A stretch of 7,136 nucleotides of DNA, taken from the NCBI GenBank assembly GCA_003134755.1, contig PLCK01000228.1:1-7136 (forward strand). The letters run 5' to 3'. The notes beneath the pieces were generated by a model, which was given only the letters and a program-made list of their open reading frames with translations, was not told the DNA's origin and did no database searches. Position numbers and translations under genes: made by a program. This document shows positions 1 to 5,906 of this stretch, piece after piece. Position 1 is the stretch's first letter. Each line of letters starts with the position of its first letter. This DNA is from Actinomycetota bacterium (GTDB taxonomy: Bacteria; Actinomycetota; Actinomycetes; Acidothermales; Acidothermaceae).

Positions 1-183
1 GAGCGCGCGTAAGCGGAGGATACGAACGAACGCCTTGCGCGCCTTCGGGGCTGCGTCCAGTCAGCGCGTGTGACGACGCGATCGAGCAAGCGAGTCTCGC
101 GGCGCTCGTCGTGATGAACACGGCGCAGATGCACCAGACAGCCAGTTGTCGTTACCTCGTGGACTTAGTCGGTGCGGGGCCGG

Positions 184-576
184 CTAGTCCCAGAACTCGG
201 CGGCCGCAGCAGGGTCGCTGGAGTAGTCGTCAACACTTTCCACTTTGCCGTCGACAACGGTGAAGACGTTGACGGCGTTTTGGTCCAGTACCTTGCCGTC
301 GCGCTCCGCGTGCAGGTGCTGCAGTGCGTAGACGCGCTCCTCGCCGCCTTGGAGATCGAGCAAGCTCACGCGGAACGTCCCACCCGAGAGCGCCATCGTC
401 TCGCCGAAGAACCCCAAGACGGCGTCTCGACCGTGTTTCGGTCCTGACAGCCGGCTGGTACCGGACACGGTCCAGACGACATCATCTGCGAACAGACCAC
501 TGAGCGTCGCCATGTCTCCGGAGCTGAACGCTGCGTAGCCGCGTCGGACCAGGTCGACGTTTTCCTGTGCGCCCAT
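184..576 (-). CDS. NTF2-like / SnoaL-type nuclear transport factor 2 family protein
   Basis: The product is 130 residues, normal for a single-domain SnoaL/ketosteroid-isomerase-like protein of the NTF2 fold. It opens with the family's usual N-terminal helix (ENVDLVRRGYAAFSSGD, residues 5-21), then the LFADDVVWTV strand (28-37), the GRDAVLGFF helix (49-57) and the closing beta-sheet ending in VNVFTVVDGKVESVDDY (102-118). Members are cytoplasmic cone-shaped domains that either bind or isomerise small hydrophobic molecules or have no known substrate; the sequence does not tell which, so I assign no reaction. Start choice: two ATGs lie back to back (579 and 576); the GGAGG at 589-585 is 8 bases from the second and 5 from the first, so I take 576. 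Longer upstream extensions run through the promoter and are Arg/Pro-rich. It stands alone, diverging from the 1181 gene across about 600 bases. Confidence 0.9.
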   Translation of the reverse strand: MGAQENVDLVRRGYAAFSSGDMATLSGLFADDVVWTVSGTSRLSGPKHGRDAVLGFFGETMALSGGTFRVSLLDLQGGEERVYALQHLHAERDGKVLDQNAVNVFTVVDGKVESVDDYSSDPAAAAEFWD

Positions 577-582
577 CATCGT

Positions 583-589
583 CCCCTCC
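583..589 (-). promoter_or_regulatory. Ribosome binding site of the NTF2-like gene
   Basis: Read on the minus strand this is GGAGGGG, a near-ideal anti-16S match. Its GGAGG part ends 8 bases before the ATG at 576, and 5 before the ATG at 579. It decides against the longer open frame that begins at 663. Confidence 0.8.
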
Positions 590-619
590 ACACCGCAGTC
601 CCAGCGACGCGGTCGAGGA

Positions 620-648
620 AGACTATTTCTCGCCGACGCGCCTGTCCA
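620..648 (-). promoter_or_regulatory. Sigma-70-type promoter for the NTF2-like gene
   Basis: On the minus strand TGGACA (648-643, five of six matches to TTGACA) is separated by exactly 17 bases from TAGTCT (625-620, fitting TAnnnT). The predicted start is near 613, giving a leader of about 37 bases that contains the GGAGG site. Seen directly; transcription itself is inferred. Confidence 0.6.
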
Positions 649-693
649 TGGGGTGCGAGCCAAGCTTCGACCCCATAGGCATCGATCCGCTCA

Positions 694-720
694 TGCCGCG
701 ATGACGCACGCGCGAAGGTG
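694..720 (+). repeat. TGCCGCGA element, copy 1 (extended form)
   Basis: Carries TGCCGCGATGACGCAC followed two bases later by GCGAAG. With one preceding base it matches the copy at 6633-6660 at 25 of 28 positions. It lies about 45 bases upstream of the minus-strand promoter at 620-648. Function unknown. Confidence 0.75.
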
Positions 721-911
721 CCGAGTTGTGGGTCTACTCGTCGTCGAGCGCCGGCTCGGGCATGGTTTGCATCGCGGTCGGGACGGCCGGCCGGAAGCAT
801 CGCAGGTGACGGCGGCGAGTGGTCTTTGGGCGCCCAACTAAACACCCTGATAGGGCCGTCGGTTCGCTCGCATCTTCGTTGGGCCGGCTGTGGCGGCGGC
901 TTATCCGGCCG

Positions 912-935
912 GGCGAGATTGACGGCGAGATTGAT
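912..935 (+). repeat. 12-base tandem duplication
   Basis: GGCGAGATTGAC is followed immediately by GGCGAGATTGAT, two copies differing at the last base. It lies in non-coding sequence. It is probably replication slippage and has no evident role. Confidence 0.7.
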
Positions 936-1145
936 GGCCACGCAGAGTGACTGTACCGCCGTGTCGCGGCGGCGCGCGCTGGCGTGCGGACCGATCCGTC
1001 GACGTGATCCGAGTCCCGGCTGGGGCGCGACGCGGTGGGCTACGCAGGTGTCACGTTCTCCGACGTGCCGTGAGTGCGGGACGCGTTCGGAGAGTTGGCA
1101 GAGCTTCACCCGGGCGGCGAGCCGGCCGCTAGGTGCATGGATGTG

Positions 1146-1174
1146 TTGACCGTGAGCCGATCCCGCCTTAGCGT
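1146..1174 (+). promoter_or_regulatory. Sigma-70-type promoter giving a leaderless transcript
   Basis: TTGACC (1146-1151), a 17-base spacer, and TAGCGT (1169-1174). Six bases after the -10 box comes the ATG at 1181, so the expected transcription start is the A of the start codon. There is no Shine-Dalgarno sequence before that ATG, consistent with leaderless translation, which is common in actinomycetes. Confidence 0.65.
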
Positions 1175-1180
1175 TCGATC

Positions 1181-1489
1181 ATGGCCGAGCCCCCGCTGCC
1201 GACGCCTCGTCTTGAGGCGACGCTGCGGGTGGACGAGGAACGGCTGCCGGACATTTTGCGCCGATCCATCGACTTCGGGTGTCGGCCGGTCGTCACCAAG
1301 CAGGACGATGGCACGGTGACGCTCCCGATCATCGCGACGGCGTCCCAGCTTGAGGAGTTGCGCGAAGCCGGCTATAGCGTGCAGCTGATCGAGACCCCGG
1401 GTGGGATCGACTACGGCGTCGGTCAGGGCGACCGGTTTGACGGTGGCCGTACCGCGCCACGCGGGTTTGGCGAGAAGACCGGTCGATAG
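1181..1489 (+). CDS. Small protein partnered with the M14 carboxypeptidase (N-terminal-domain-like)
   Basis: A 102-residue acidic, soluble protein without signal peptide or membrane segment. Residues about 12-72 read as an alternation of strands and helices, including VDEERLPDILRRSIDFG and LPIIATASQLEELREAGYSV. The second motif resembles the short 'sequence-position' modules (…T-x-x-Q-L-x-x-L-R-x-A-G-Y-x-V…) that I know from N-terminal regions of bacterial M14 carboxypeptidases, where they precede the catalytic domain. The C-terminal 25 residues are Gly/Arg-rich and linker-like. It sits 17 bases upstream of the M14 gene, same strand, almost surely co-transcribed. I infer an inhibitor, folding partner or substrate-presenting role for the enzyme; this is by analogy and not shown. 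The ATG lies at the predicted transcription start, which supports this start. Confidence 0.8.
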   Translation: MAEPPLPTPRLEATLRVDEERLPDILRRSIDFGCRPVVTKQDDGTVTLPIIATASQLEELREAGYSVQLIETPGGIDYGVGQGDRFDGGRTAPRGFGEKTGR

Positions 1490-1506
1490 ATGAGCGGGCG
1501 GGCCAC

Positions 1507-2754
1507 GTGACCTATCTGAACGTTGTCGAGGTGGAGTCTGCGTTAGCCGGACTCGCCGCCGCCTATCCCACGCTCTGCCAGCTGGTCTCGCTCCCCAACC
1601 CGACGATCGAAGGCCGCTCGACGCACGCTTTGCAAATCGGCGACGTGAGCGCGGACGCCGTGTTGTTCACTGCTTGCGCGCACGCGCGGGAGTGGGGCGG
1701 GGCCGAGATCTGCATCTACTTCGCGGCCGATCTGCTCGAGGCATATACCGCGCATGCAGGTGTCGCTTACGGCGGCAAGTCCTTCAGCGCGTCGACCGTT
1801 AGGCGCATCGTCGACAACCTCAACGTCGTCGTGTATCCCTGCGTCAATCCCGACGGCCGCGCCTTCGATCAGCTGCACGACGCGCTGTGGCGGAAGAATC
1901 GCAACCCCGCTTCCAGCGGAGGCGATCCGAACCGCGTCGGGGTCGATATCAATCGCAACCATGACTTCTTGTGGGACTTTCGCGCCGACTTCGCGCCCGG
2001 CGCAACGTCGACCGGCACCTTGGCGTCGGACGATCCGGGCTCGGACCTCTTCCATGGCACCGCGGCGGAATCCGAACCAGAGACGCGGAACGTGCGGTGG
2101 CTGCTGGACACCTACCGCTTCACCCGTTGGTATGTCGACATCCACAGCTACACCGGTGACTTGCTCTACTCCTGGGGCGACGACCTGAACCAGAGCGACG
2201 ACACGACGATGAACTTCCGCAACCCGGGATGGAACGGGCAGCGGGGCGTGCCTGGCGGCTATGCGGAGTACATACCGGCCGCAGACCTGACGACCGCGCA
2301 GGGCGCGGCCCAACGCGTCGTCGACGCGATCAATGCGGTCCATGGCGGGCACTATGTCTCTTTGCAGTCCGTGTCGCTGTGGGGATCGCCGGGGGCGGTG
2401 ACTTACCCGACGTCGGGCGCATCGGACGATTACGCCTACAGTCGGCACTTCGCCGACTGCATCAAGGGCCGAGTGTTCGCGTTCACCCTCGAGTTCGGCT
2501 ATGCGACGTCGGATTTTCGGACGAGCTTCCACCCGCCGTGGCCCGACATGCAGCAGATCGTGCTCGAGATCGACGCCGGGATGTTCGAGCTGTGTGCCGC
2601 GGCTGCGCCCTCCTTCAGGTGGCCGTGGATCGTCTTGTTTCGCAGGTTGTGGCCCTGGCAAATCTGGGATCCGTTGGCGCGTTTCCTCGACCCGATTGTC
2701 CGCCAGATCCTCGGCGCCGTCCGCTCCCGCGCGCAAGGTTCGCAGCGCTAGCAA
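1507..2754 (+). CDS. M14-family zinc carboxypeptidase
   Basis: A 414-residue metallopeptidase expected to remove C-terminal residues from peptides. The full M14 set is visible: zinc ligands H59 and E62 in HAREW, third ligand H213 in VDIHSYTG, substrate-binding N149-R150 in DINRN, NPDGR at 114-118, WRKNRN at 128-133, the tyrosine region SDDYAY at 306-311 and the general-base glutamate E329 in FAFTLEFG. The domain begins at residue 3 (YLNVVEVESAL), so the GTG at 1507 fits; no signal peptide is seen and it is probably cytoplasmic. After the catalytic domain (about residue 362) comes an aromatic, basic tail (RWPWIVLFRRLWPWQIW) with amphipathic character, not typical of the family and perhaps membrane-associating. 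No strong Shine-Dalgarno precedes the GTG, so translation is probably coupled to the upstream ORF. Confidence 0.95.
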
Positions 2755-3037
2755 TGCGCATGGGCTCGCGACCCTGGGCCGGAACCGGACAGCCGCGCTC
2801 CCTACGACCTCGGTGGTAAGACAGGTGTGGACGCCGCGTTGCGAGATCGTGCTAAACCTCCAGGCTCCGCGAGGTCATGGGACAGCCACCCCATCCGCGC
2901 GCTTTTGATTGTGCGGAGCATCTTACGTTTCATCGCGAAGTGGACCGGTTGGAGCACCGGCATCGCGGTCGTCGGCGCGGGCTGCCGAAGGTCGGCACGC
3001 ACCCGGATGAGAGCCCTCGCGTCCCTCGTCCAACGGT
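2755..3037. other. Spacer without convincing gene
   Basis: Follows the carboxypeptidase stop. A GTG-started frame at 2827-3078 has a short hydrophobic stretch (RALLIVRSILRFIAKW) and locally high G/C at third positions, but its two ends look random and it has no ribosome binding site. It might be the remnant of a small membrane protein. No terminator-like hairpin with a T-run was seen. Confidence 0.4.
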
Positions 3038-3244
3038 GTGGGTACGACGGCCCAGGTCCAATCCGGGACCGCAGGTGAGACCGAGGCGGCCGCGATTCGT
3101 GCGGTCGTGGAACTCGTCGTTCGGATCTCGGTGCGGCAACAGCCGACGGCGCCCGACATCTCATGGTTCGGTGACCCTGAATGGCTGTTGGTCCGTCAGC
3201 GAGCGCTCGTTGCATCCGAACTTATGCACAAGAACGACTACTAG
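3038..3244 (+). CDS. Possible small protein, 68 residues, unknown
   Basis: GTG-started frame ending in TAG at 3242. The peptide has a helix-like core (EAAAIRAVVELVVRISV, about residues 15-31), then DISWFGDPEWLLVRQRALVASEL, and ends in MHKNDY. About 70 per cent of third positions are G or C, which is moderate for this window. There is no clear ribosome binding site, and the frame is closed upstream by TGA at 3008, so it could be a real small gene or the tail of a decayed larger one. A hairpin-capable stretch (3244-3276) follows its stop. I do not recognise the family. Confidence 0.35.
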   Translation: MGTTAQVQSGTAGETEAAAIRAVVELVVRISVRQQPTAPDISWFGDPEWLLVRQRALVASELMHKNDY

Positions 3245-3276
3245 AGCTCCGCGCCAAGCGGTACCGCCTTGAGCTC
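3244..3276 (+). repeat. Inverted-repeat cluster after the 68-residue ORF
   Basis: Two GAGCTC sites (3244-3249 and 3271-3276) bracket a 10-base perfect palindrome, GCGGTACCGC (3258-3267). It can fold but has no following T-run. It may be a weak terminator or may be chance. Confidence 0.35.
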
Positions 3277-3284
3277 AATCTGAA

Positions 3285-3325
3285 CGCACTACTTTGCCGC
3301 AGTGACGGCCATTTGGCTTCCGTCA
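3285..3325 (+). repeat. Degenerate TGCCGC element with hairpin
   Basis: CGCACT (3285-3290), four bases, TGCCGC (3295-3300), two bases, then TGACG: the same spacing as in the 6624-6645 copy, but with AG in place of GA after the TGCCGC core. The end overlaps a hairpin, TGACGG (3303-3308) pairing with CCGTCA (3320-3325), with GCCA/TGGC inside it. Confidence 0.45.
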
Positions 3326-3351
3326 TCACTCGCAACGGATCACCCACATAA

Positions 3352-3359
3352 TGCCGCGA
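3352..3359 (+). repeat. TGCCGCGA element, copy 2 (core only)
   Basis: Exact octamer preceded by ATAA and followed by CGGGAGTGCAACG; the TGACGCAC extension is not kept. It lies about 85 bases upstream of the ATG at 3445, in non-coding sequence. Confidence 0.6.
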
Positions 3360-3422
3360 CGGGAGTGCAACGCCGGAGGGTATCCGTCCGCCCAGCTGGA
3401 CTCCCCACGACAGCTTCGCCAC

Positions 3423-3428
3423 TAGAGT
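3423..3428 (+). promoter_or_regulatory. Possible -10 box for the 521-residue gene
   Basis: TAGAGT fits TAnnnT and lies 16 bases before the ATG at 3445, which would leave a leader of about 10 bases without room for a full ribosome binding site. The best -35 candidate, TGGACT at 3398-3403, has a 19-base spacer and is weak. Confidence 0.3.
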
Positions 3429-3444
3429 CCGCACCTGCCGCCAT

Positions 3445-5010
3445 ATGTCGGTAGCCGCAGAGTGCCCGCTTCGCTACCGTTCGACTGTGTCATACGCGAC
3501 TCTTCCCGTGCCTGACTGGCTGTGGGGAGATAACCCGACGCAGTTCTTTGTCGATGCCCGCCTTCACGCCGTGAAGGACGCGGACGCGTCGAATCTCTGG
3601 CGCGTCTGCACGCACGAGGCTTACATGCGGGGGCGCGCTGAACTCATAGGCCTAGAGCCAATCGTGGAGGCAACAGGAGCATCCCACTATGCGGTTCTCG
3701 ATGGTCTGTCGGAGGAGCCACCGCATGTGCAACGCATATCGACAACTGATATTGCGGAGCGTCGCGAACGTGCGAAGTCCGGAGAACTTGTTCATCTGGT
3801 CTCGTACATGCAGCTCATGACAGCGGTCTGTCCCCTTTCCGACGTTCGCTCGGTGATCGAAGACTTTCAGGGCAGTTTGGCGGCCTTTACCATCGAGGAA
3901 AACGGTGAGCGAGTATTCCCGGCGCCTGCAAACTACCTACTCACTCGCTCGCCAGCGCTGCTGCATCGGCTGCGAGTGCCTTCCGTCTGGCTTCGGCTAG
4001 CCCATGACGAAGGTCTCGCCCGCGGAGAACGAGCGCACATGAACGCGGCACTCGAAGCCGGCGAACTCGTCTTTGCCTCTGGTGAGGCGCTGAGTGACGG
4101 CGTCTACGTCCTCGACGCGTATCTCGGACCGCTCCTGGCCTCGCTTGCACCCGCCGTTTGGGCGTTTACGAGTCCGCGTGCTAGCGGCACATTCCTATTC
4201 TCGTTCGGTCGCGCTATCGCGGGCACAACCGGGGATGCCTCCGAGTTGTTGCAGGCACTGCCGAGCCAGATGAGGACCGTCAGCCAAACAACCGTCGGTC
4301 CGCTCGGTTTCCGAGTGCCGGCGTTGACTTCGAACGAGATCAATGCCGCGTTGCGTTGGTGGTGTGCACGCATGAACGACCTCTTTGCCGTTCTTAGCGA
4401 CCCAGCCTGTTTTGTCGATACCTCAGGGGTTTACGCCCCGGAAAGGCACCTGCAAGTAATCATGACGGTTGAGCAACTCTTCCGACGTACGACGGCAGCG
4501 TTGTTGTCACACCGCGACGTAAACGCTCGCAGGGTGCTGTTGTTTTCAGTCCTCGATACTCTGCATCGATTGACCGCGAAGGACTTCGTTTTGCACTGTC
4601 GCGCTGAGAATGCGCACGCCACACTTGACCGCGTACGCGCCCGAGTCCCCATTGAAGCGGCGCCGCTGCTCTTGCCGGCGGCCGAACGTGCGGTCGAAGC
4701 GCTCGATGGCGTTCGGGACGGATTCTTCATCGTCCGCCAGACCGGGGCCGCTGGTATCACATATATCGACGGCGCTAGCACGAAGGTCTTAACCGTGGAT
4801 GAGGGAGCCGCCTTGTATCTCAAGGCCCTGCGCGACGCAACGCACGGACACGGGACCAACCGCGCAACTGCTACTGCTCGGACGAACGCCCTGCTAGCCC
4901 ACCACGACGGCGTGGTGTCGCATGACATCGGCCTGCTGTCGTACTTGTACCTACTCGACTTCCTCGCCGACCCAGACCTTTTTAGACGGATTCTGGCGAA
5001 CCAGTCCTGA
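3445..5010 (+). CDS. Unrecognised 521-residue protein
   Basis: A long, clean open frame with no recognisable catalytic motif, signal peptide or clear membrane helix. It is probably a soluble, mostly helical protein. An N-terminal segment has PVPDWLWGDNP (21-31); the middle is rich in helices; residues about 335-425 form a helical block (VEQLFRRTTAALLSHRDVN, VLLFSVLDTLHRL) vaguely like HEPN-type bundles, though no RxxxxH pair can be assigned with confidence. The C terminus (NALLAHHDGVVSHDIGLL, then SYLYLLDFLADPDLFRRIL) looks like a conserved closing helix pair. The codon choice is more relaxed than in its neighbours, suggesting separate origin. No Shine-Dalgarno precedes the ATG; a GTG at 3487 is an alternative start. 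It stands alone between repeat-bearing spacers. I assign no function. Confidence 0.8.
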   Translation: MSVAAECPLRYRSTVSYATLPVPDWLWGDNPTQFFVDARLHAVKDADASNLWRVCTHEAYMRGRAELIGLEPIVEATGASHYAVLDGLSEEPPHVQRISTTDIAERRERAKSGELVHLVSYMQLMTAVCPLSDVRSVIEDFQGSLAAFTIEENGERVFPAPANYLLTRSPALLHRLRVPSVWLRLAHDEGLARGERAHMNAALEAGELVFASGEALSDGVYVLDAYLGPLLASLAPAVWAFTSPRASGTFLFSFGRAIAGTTGDASELLQALPSQMRTVSQTTVGPLGFRVPALTSNEINAALRWWCARMNDLFAVLSDPACFVDTSGVYAPERHLQVIMTVEQLFRRTTAALLSHRDVNARRVLLFSVLDTLHRLTAKDFVLHCRAENAHATLDRVRARVPIEAAPLLLPAAERAVEALDGVRDGFFIVRQTGAAGITYIDGASTKVLTVDEGAALYLKALRDATHGHGTNRATATARTNALLAHHDGVVSHDIGLLSYLYLLDFLADPDLFRRILANQS

Positions 5011-5127
5011 GATCCGAGGATTGTGGCGAGGATCGAGACGACGAACGACGTAGCCGAATAGCGTGCGCGCCCACGCCACTGCTGAACGCTCTCCCACGGC
5101 AGTTCCGACTCGAGAGTCTTTGGGGTG

Positions 5128-5146
5128 GGCATCCCTCGAGGATGCC
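5128..5146. terminator. Hairpin between convergent genes
   Basis: GGCATCC (5128-5134), five-base loop, GGATGCC (5140-5146): a perfect 7-bp stem. It lies about 118 bases past the stop of the 3445 gene and about 58 bases past the stop of the minus-strand 5204 gene. Neither side has a T-run, so it could be a bidirectional terminator of the T-less kind seen in GC-rich bacteria, or merely structure. Confidence 0.35.
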
Positions 5147-5168
5147 ATGTGCTGCAAACGTCCTCAAC

Positions 5169-5176
5169 TGCCGCGA
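5169..5176 (+). repeat. TGCCGCGA element, copy 3
   Basis: Exact octamer in the convergent spacer. It is preceded by TCCTCAAC, which also precedes the copy at 7033; the downstream extension is lost (GTGGCGCG). Confidence 0.65.
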
Positions 5177-5203
5177 GTGGCGCGGTGGAGCCGGGCCTGT
5201 GCT

Positions 5204-5689
5204 CTAGTGCCGCCGTCGCCGCCGGGCATGACGAGTACGCATCACCCGGCGGTCCAACCGCTTGGGCGGAAAGCCCATCCACCAGGTCCCCGCAAGTATC
5301 AGAATCCCCAACGGGATGAGGAGAGCGCGCGAGCTGATGAGACCCTTCTCGGACAGGGCGTGGCGAAAGGCGGCAAGTTCGATAGTTGATCCGGGCACTT
5401 GTCGGGTGCTCGACTCGATTGTGTGTCTGCCCGCGAAAGCACCGGTGTTGATCTGCACGTCGCAACTTGTGACGTGGACAAGGAACCGGCCGCTAACGTG
5501 GAGGCCCGTGTGGCAGCTGATGACCTGCGCACGGACCGGTTTTCCTAGCGCTAGGGCCGCTTGCGACCACAGCCCGAGGCTCAGGCAAATGAGAGCTAGC
5601 GCAACGCCGCACAACCAAAGCCCCCGGCCCCACCAGCGAGCAGGCTTTCGAGCGCCAGCCGCCGTTCGCAACAAGTCCACGCGGCACAT
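5204..5689 (-). CDS. Small membrane protein with two transmembrane helices
   Basis: From the ATG at 5689 the product is 161 residues. A short basic N terminus precedes helix 1 (about 23-48, LWLCGVALALICLSLGLW). A predicted extracytoplasmic domain of about 70 residues follows (49-119), with two cysteines, C59 (ISCHTG) and C76 (VTSCDV), well placed for a disulfide. Helix 2 is about 121-140 (LLIPLGILILAGTWW), and the tail is strongly basic, ending in RRRRRH, which should lie inside by the positive-inside rule. The layout resembles DUF3592-like actinobacterial membrane proteins, but I cannot confirm the family. Start: the frame opens at 5767, but that ATG overlaps the palindrome and repeat element; 5689 has no good ribosome binding site either (GGAGG is about 18 bases upstream), so the start is uncertain. 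It diverges from the lipoprotein gene and may share its control. Confidence 0.7.
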   Translation of the reverse strand: MCRVDLLRTAAGARKPARWWGRGLWLCGVALALICLSLGLWSQAALALGKPVRAQVISCHTGLHVSGRFLVHVTSCDVQINTGAFAGRHTIESSTRQVPGSTIELAAFRHALSEKGLISSRALLIPLGILILAGTWWMGFPPKRLDRRVMRTRHARRRRRH

Positions 5690-5749
5690 CTTGGCAGTCT
5701 GCGGTTGCCTCCGCGCAGACTTGGGAATCGCACTGATCTGCCGCCGGGC

Positions 5750-5765
5750 GCGTTCAGCTGAACGC
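5750..5765. promoter_or_regulatory. 16-bp perfect palindrome, operator candidate
   Basis: GCGTTCAGCTGAACGC is a perfect 16-bp palindrome in the spacer between the diverging membrane-protein and lipoprotein genes. It lies 61 bases upstream of the 5689 start and three bases before the CATT that leads into TGCCGCGA at 5773. Size and symmetry suit a dimeric HTH regulator of the TetR/GntR kind; binding is inferred. Confidence 0.5.
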
Positions 5766-5772
5766 AATCATT

Positions 5773-5780
5773 TGCCGCGA
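5773..5780 (+). repeat. TGCCGCGA element, copy 4
   Basis: Exact octamer preceded by CGCAATCATT, close to the CGCACTCAAA before the 6634 copy. It directly follows the 16-bp palindrome, in a divergent spacer. Confidence 0.65.
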
Positions 5781-5838
5781 CGTGCGCGTCTGTAGTCGCC
5801 GCCGCGCCGGGCGATCCGCGTGCGCCAGCGTGGGCAAG

Positions 5839-5861
5839 GTTGCACGCGGATTTGATGCAAC
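5839..5861. promoter_or_regulatory. Inverted repeat upstream of the lipoprotein gene
   Basis: GTTGCA (5839-5844), 11 bases, TGCAAC (5856-5861): perfect 6-bp arms with a 17-bp centre-to-centre distance. It is 46 bases before the GTG at 5907, where a regulator could block or aid RNA polymerase. No convincing -35/-10 pair was found beside it. Confidence 0.4.
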
Positions 5862-5894
5862 GGCTCGCGGTTCCCGGACGTCTGTGTCGTGATG

Positions 5895-5899
5895 AGGGG
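5895..5899 (+). promoter_or_regulatory. Ribosome binding site deciding the lipoprotein start
   Basis: AGGGG, 7 bases before the GTG at 5907. The alternative starts GTG 5889 and ATG 5892 have no purine-rich site before them, and the AGGGG lies inside their coding sequence. Confidence 0.5.
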
Positions 5900-5906
5900 C
5901 GGTGTC

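Larger units (their letters stand above)
649..1145. other. Non-coding divergent spacer
   Basis: No frame here looks coding: the open frames are Arg/Pro/Ser-rich, lack ribosome binding sites and mirror each other on both strands. It holds one TGCCGCGA-family element (694-709) and a 12-base tandem duplication (912-935). It lies between the outward-facing promoters of the 576 and 1181 genes. A decayed gene cannot be excluded, but I see no recognisable protein fragment. Confidence 0.6.

Noticed and set aside
1..183. Open plus-strand frame entering from the left edge
   Set aside because: It runs into the antisense of the NTF2-like gene and its composition is not convincing; no RNA gene or terminator was seen there either.
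653..841. ATGACGCAC within the repeat element as a start codon (MTHARRC… at 701, MTHLRSC… at 6641)
   Set aside because: The two copies share the first codons only because the repeat is shared; the following frames are unrelated and short.
576..1109. 177-residue minus-strand frame upstream of the NTF2-like gene
   Set aside because: Covers the predicted promoter and a repeat element, is Arg/Pro-rich and has no recognisable fold.
1543..2754. 403-residue minus-strand open frame opposite the carboxypeptidase
   Set aside because: Arg/Val/Pro-rich mirror of a gene with full M14 catalytic motifs; long antisense frames are expected in GC-rich genes.
2827..3078. 83-residue plus-strand frame with a hydrophobic stretch
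   Set aside because: Only the middle looks coding; no ribosome binding site, ends look random. Kept only as a possible remnant in the spacer note.
4431..5465. 344-residue minus-strand open frame
   Set aside because: Runs through the end of the 521-residue gene, the convergent spacer and part of the membrane-protein gene; Ser/Arg-rich with no domain pattern.
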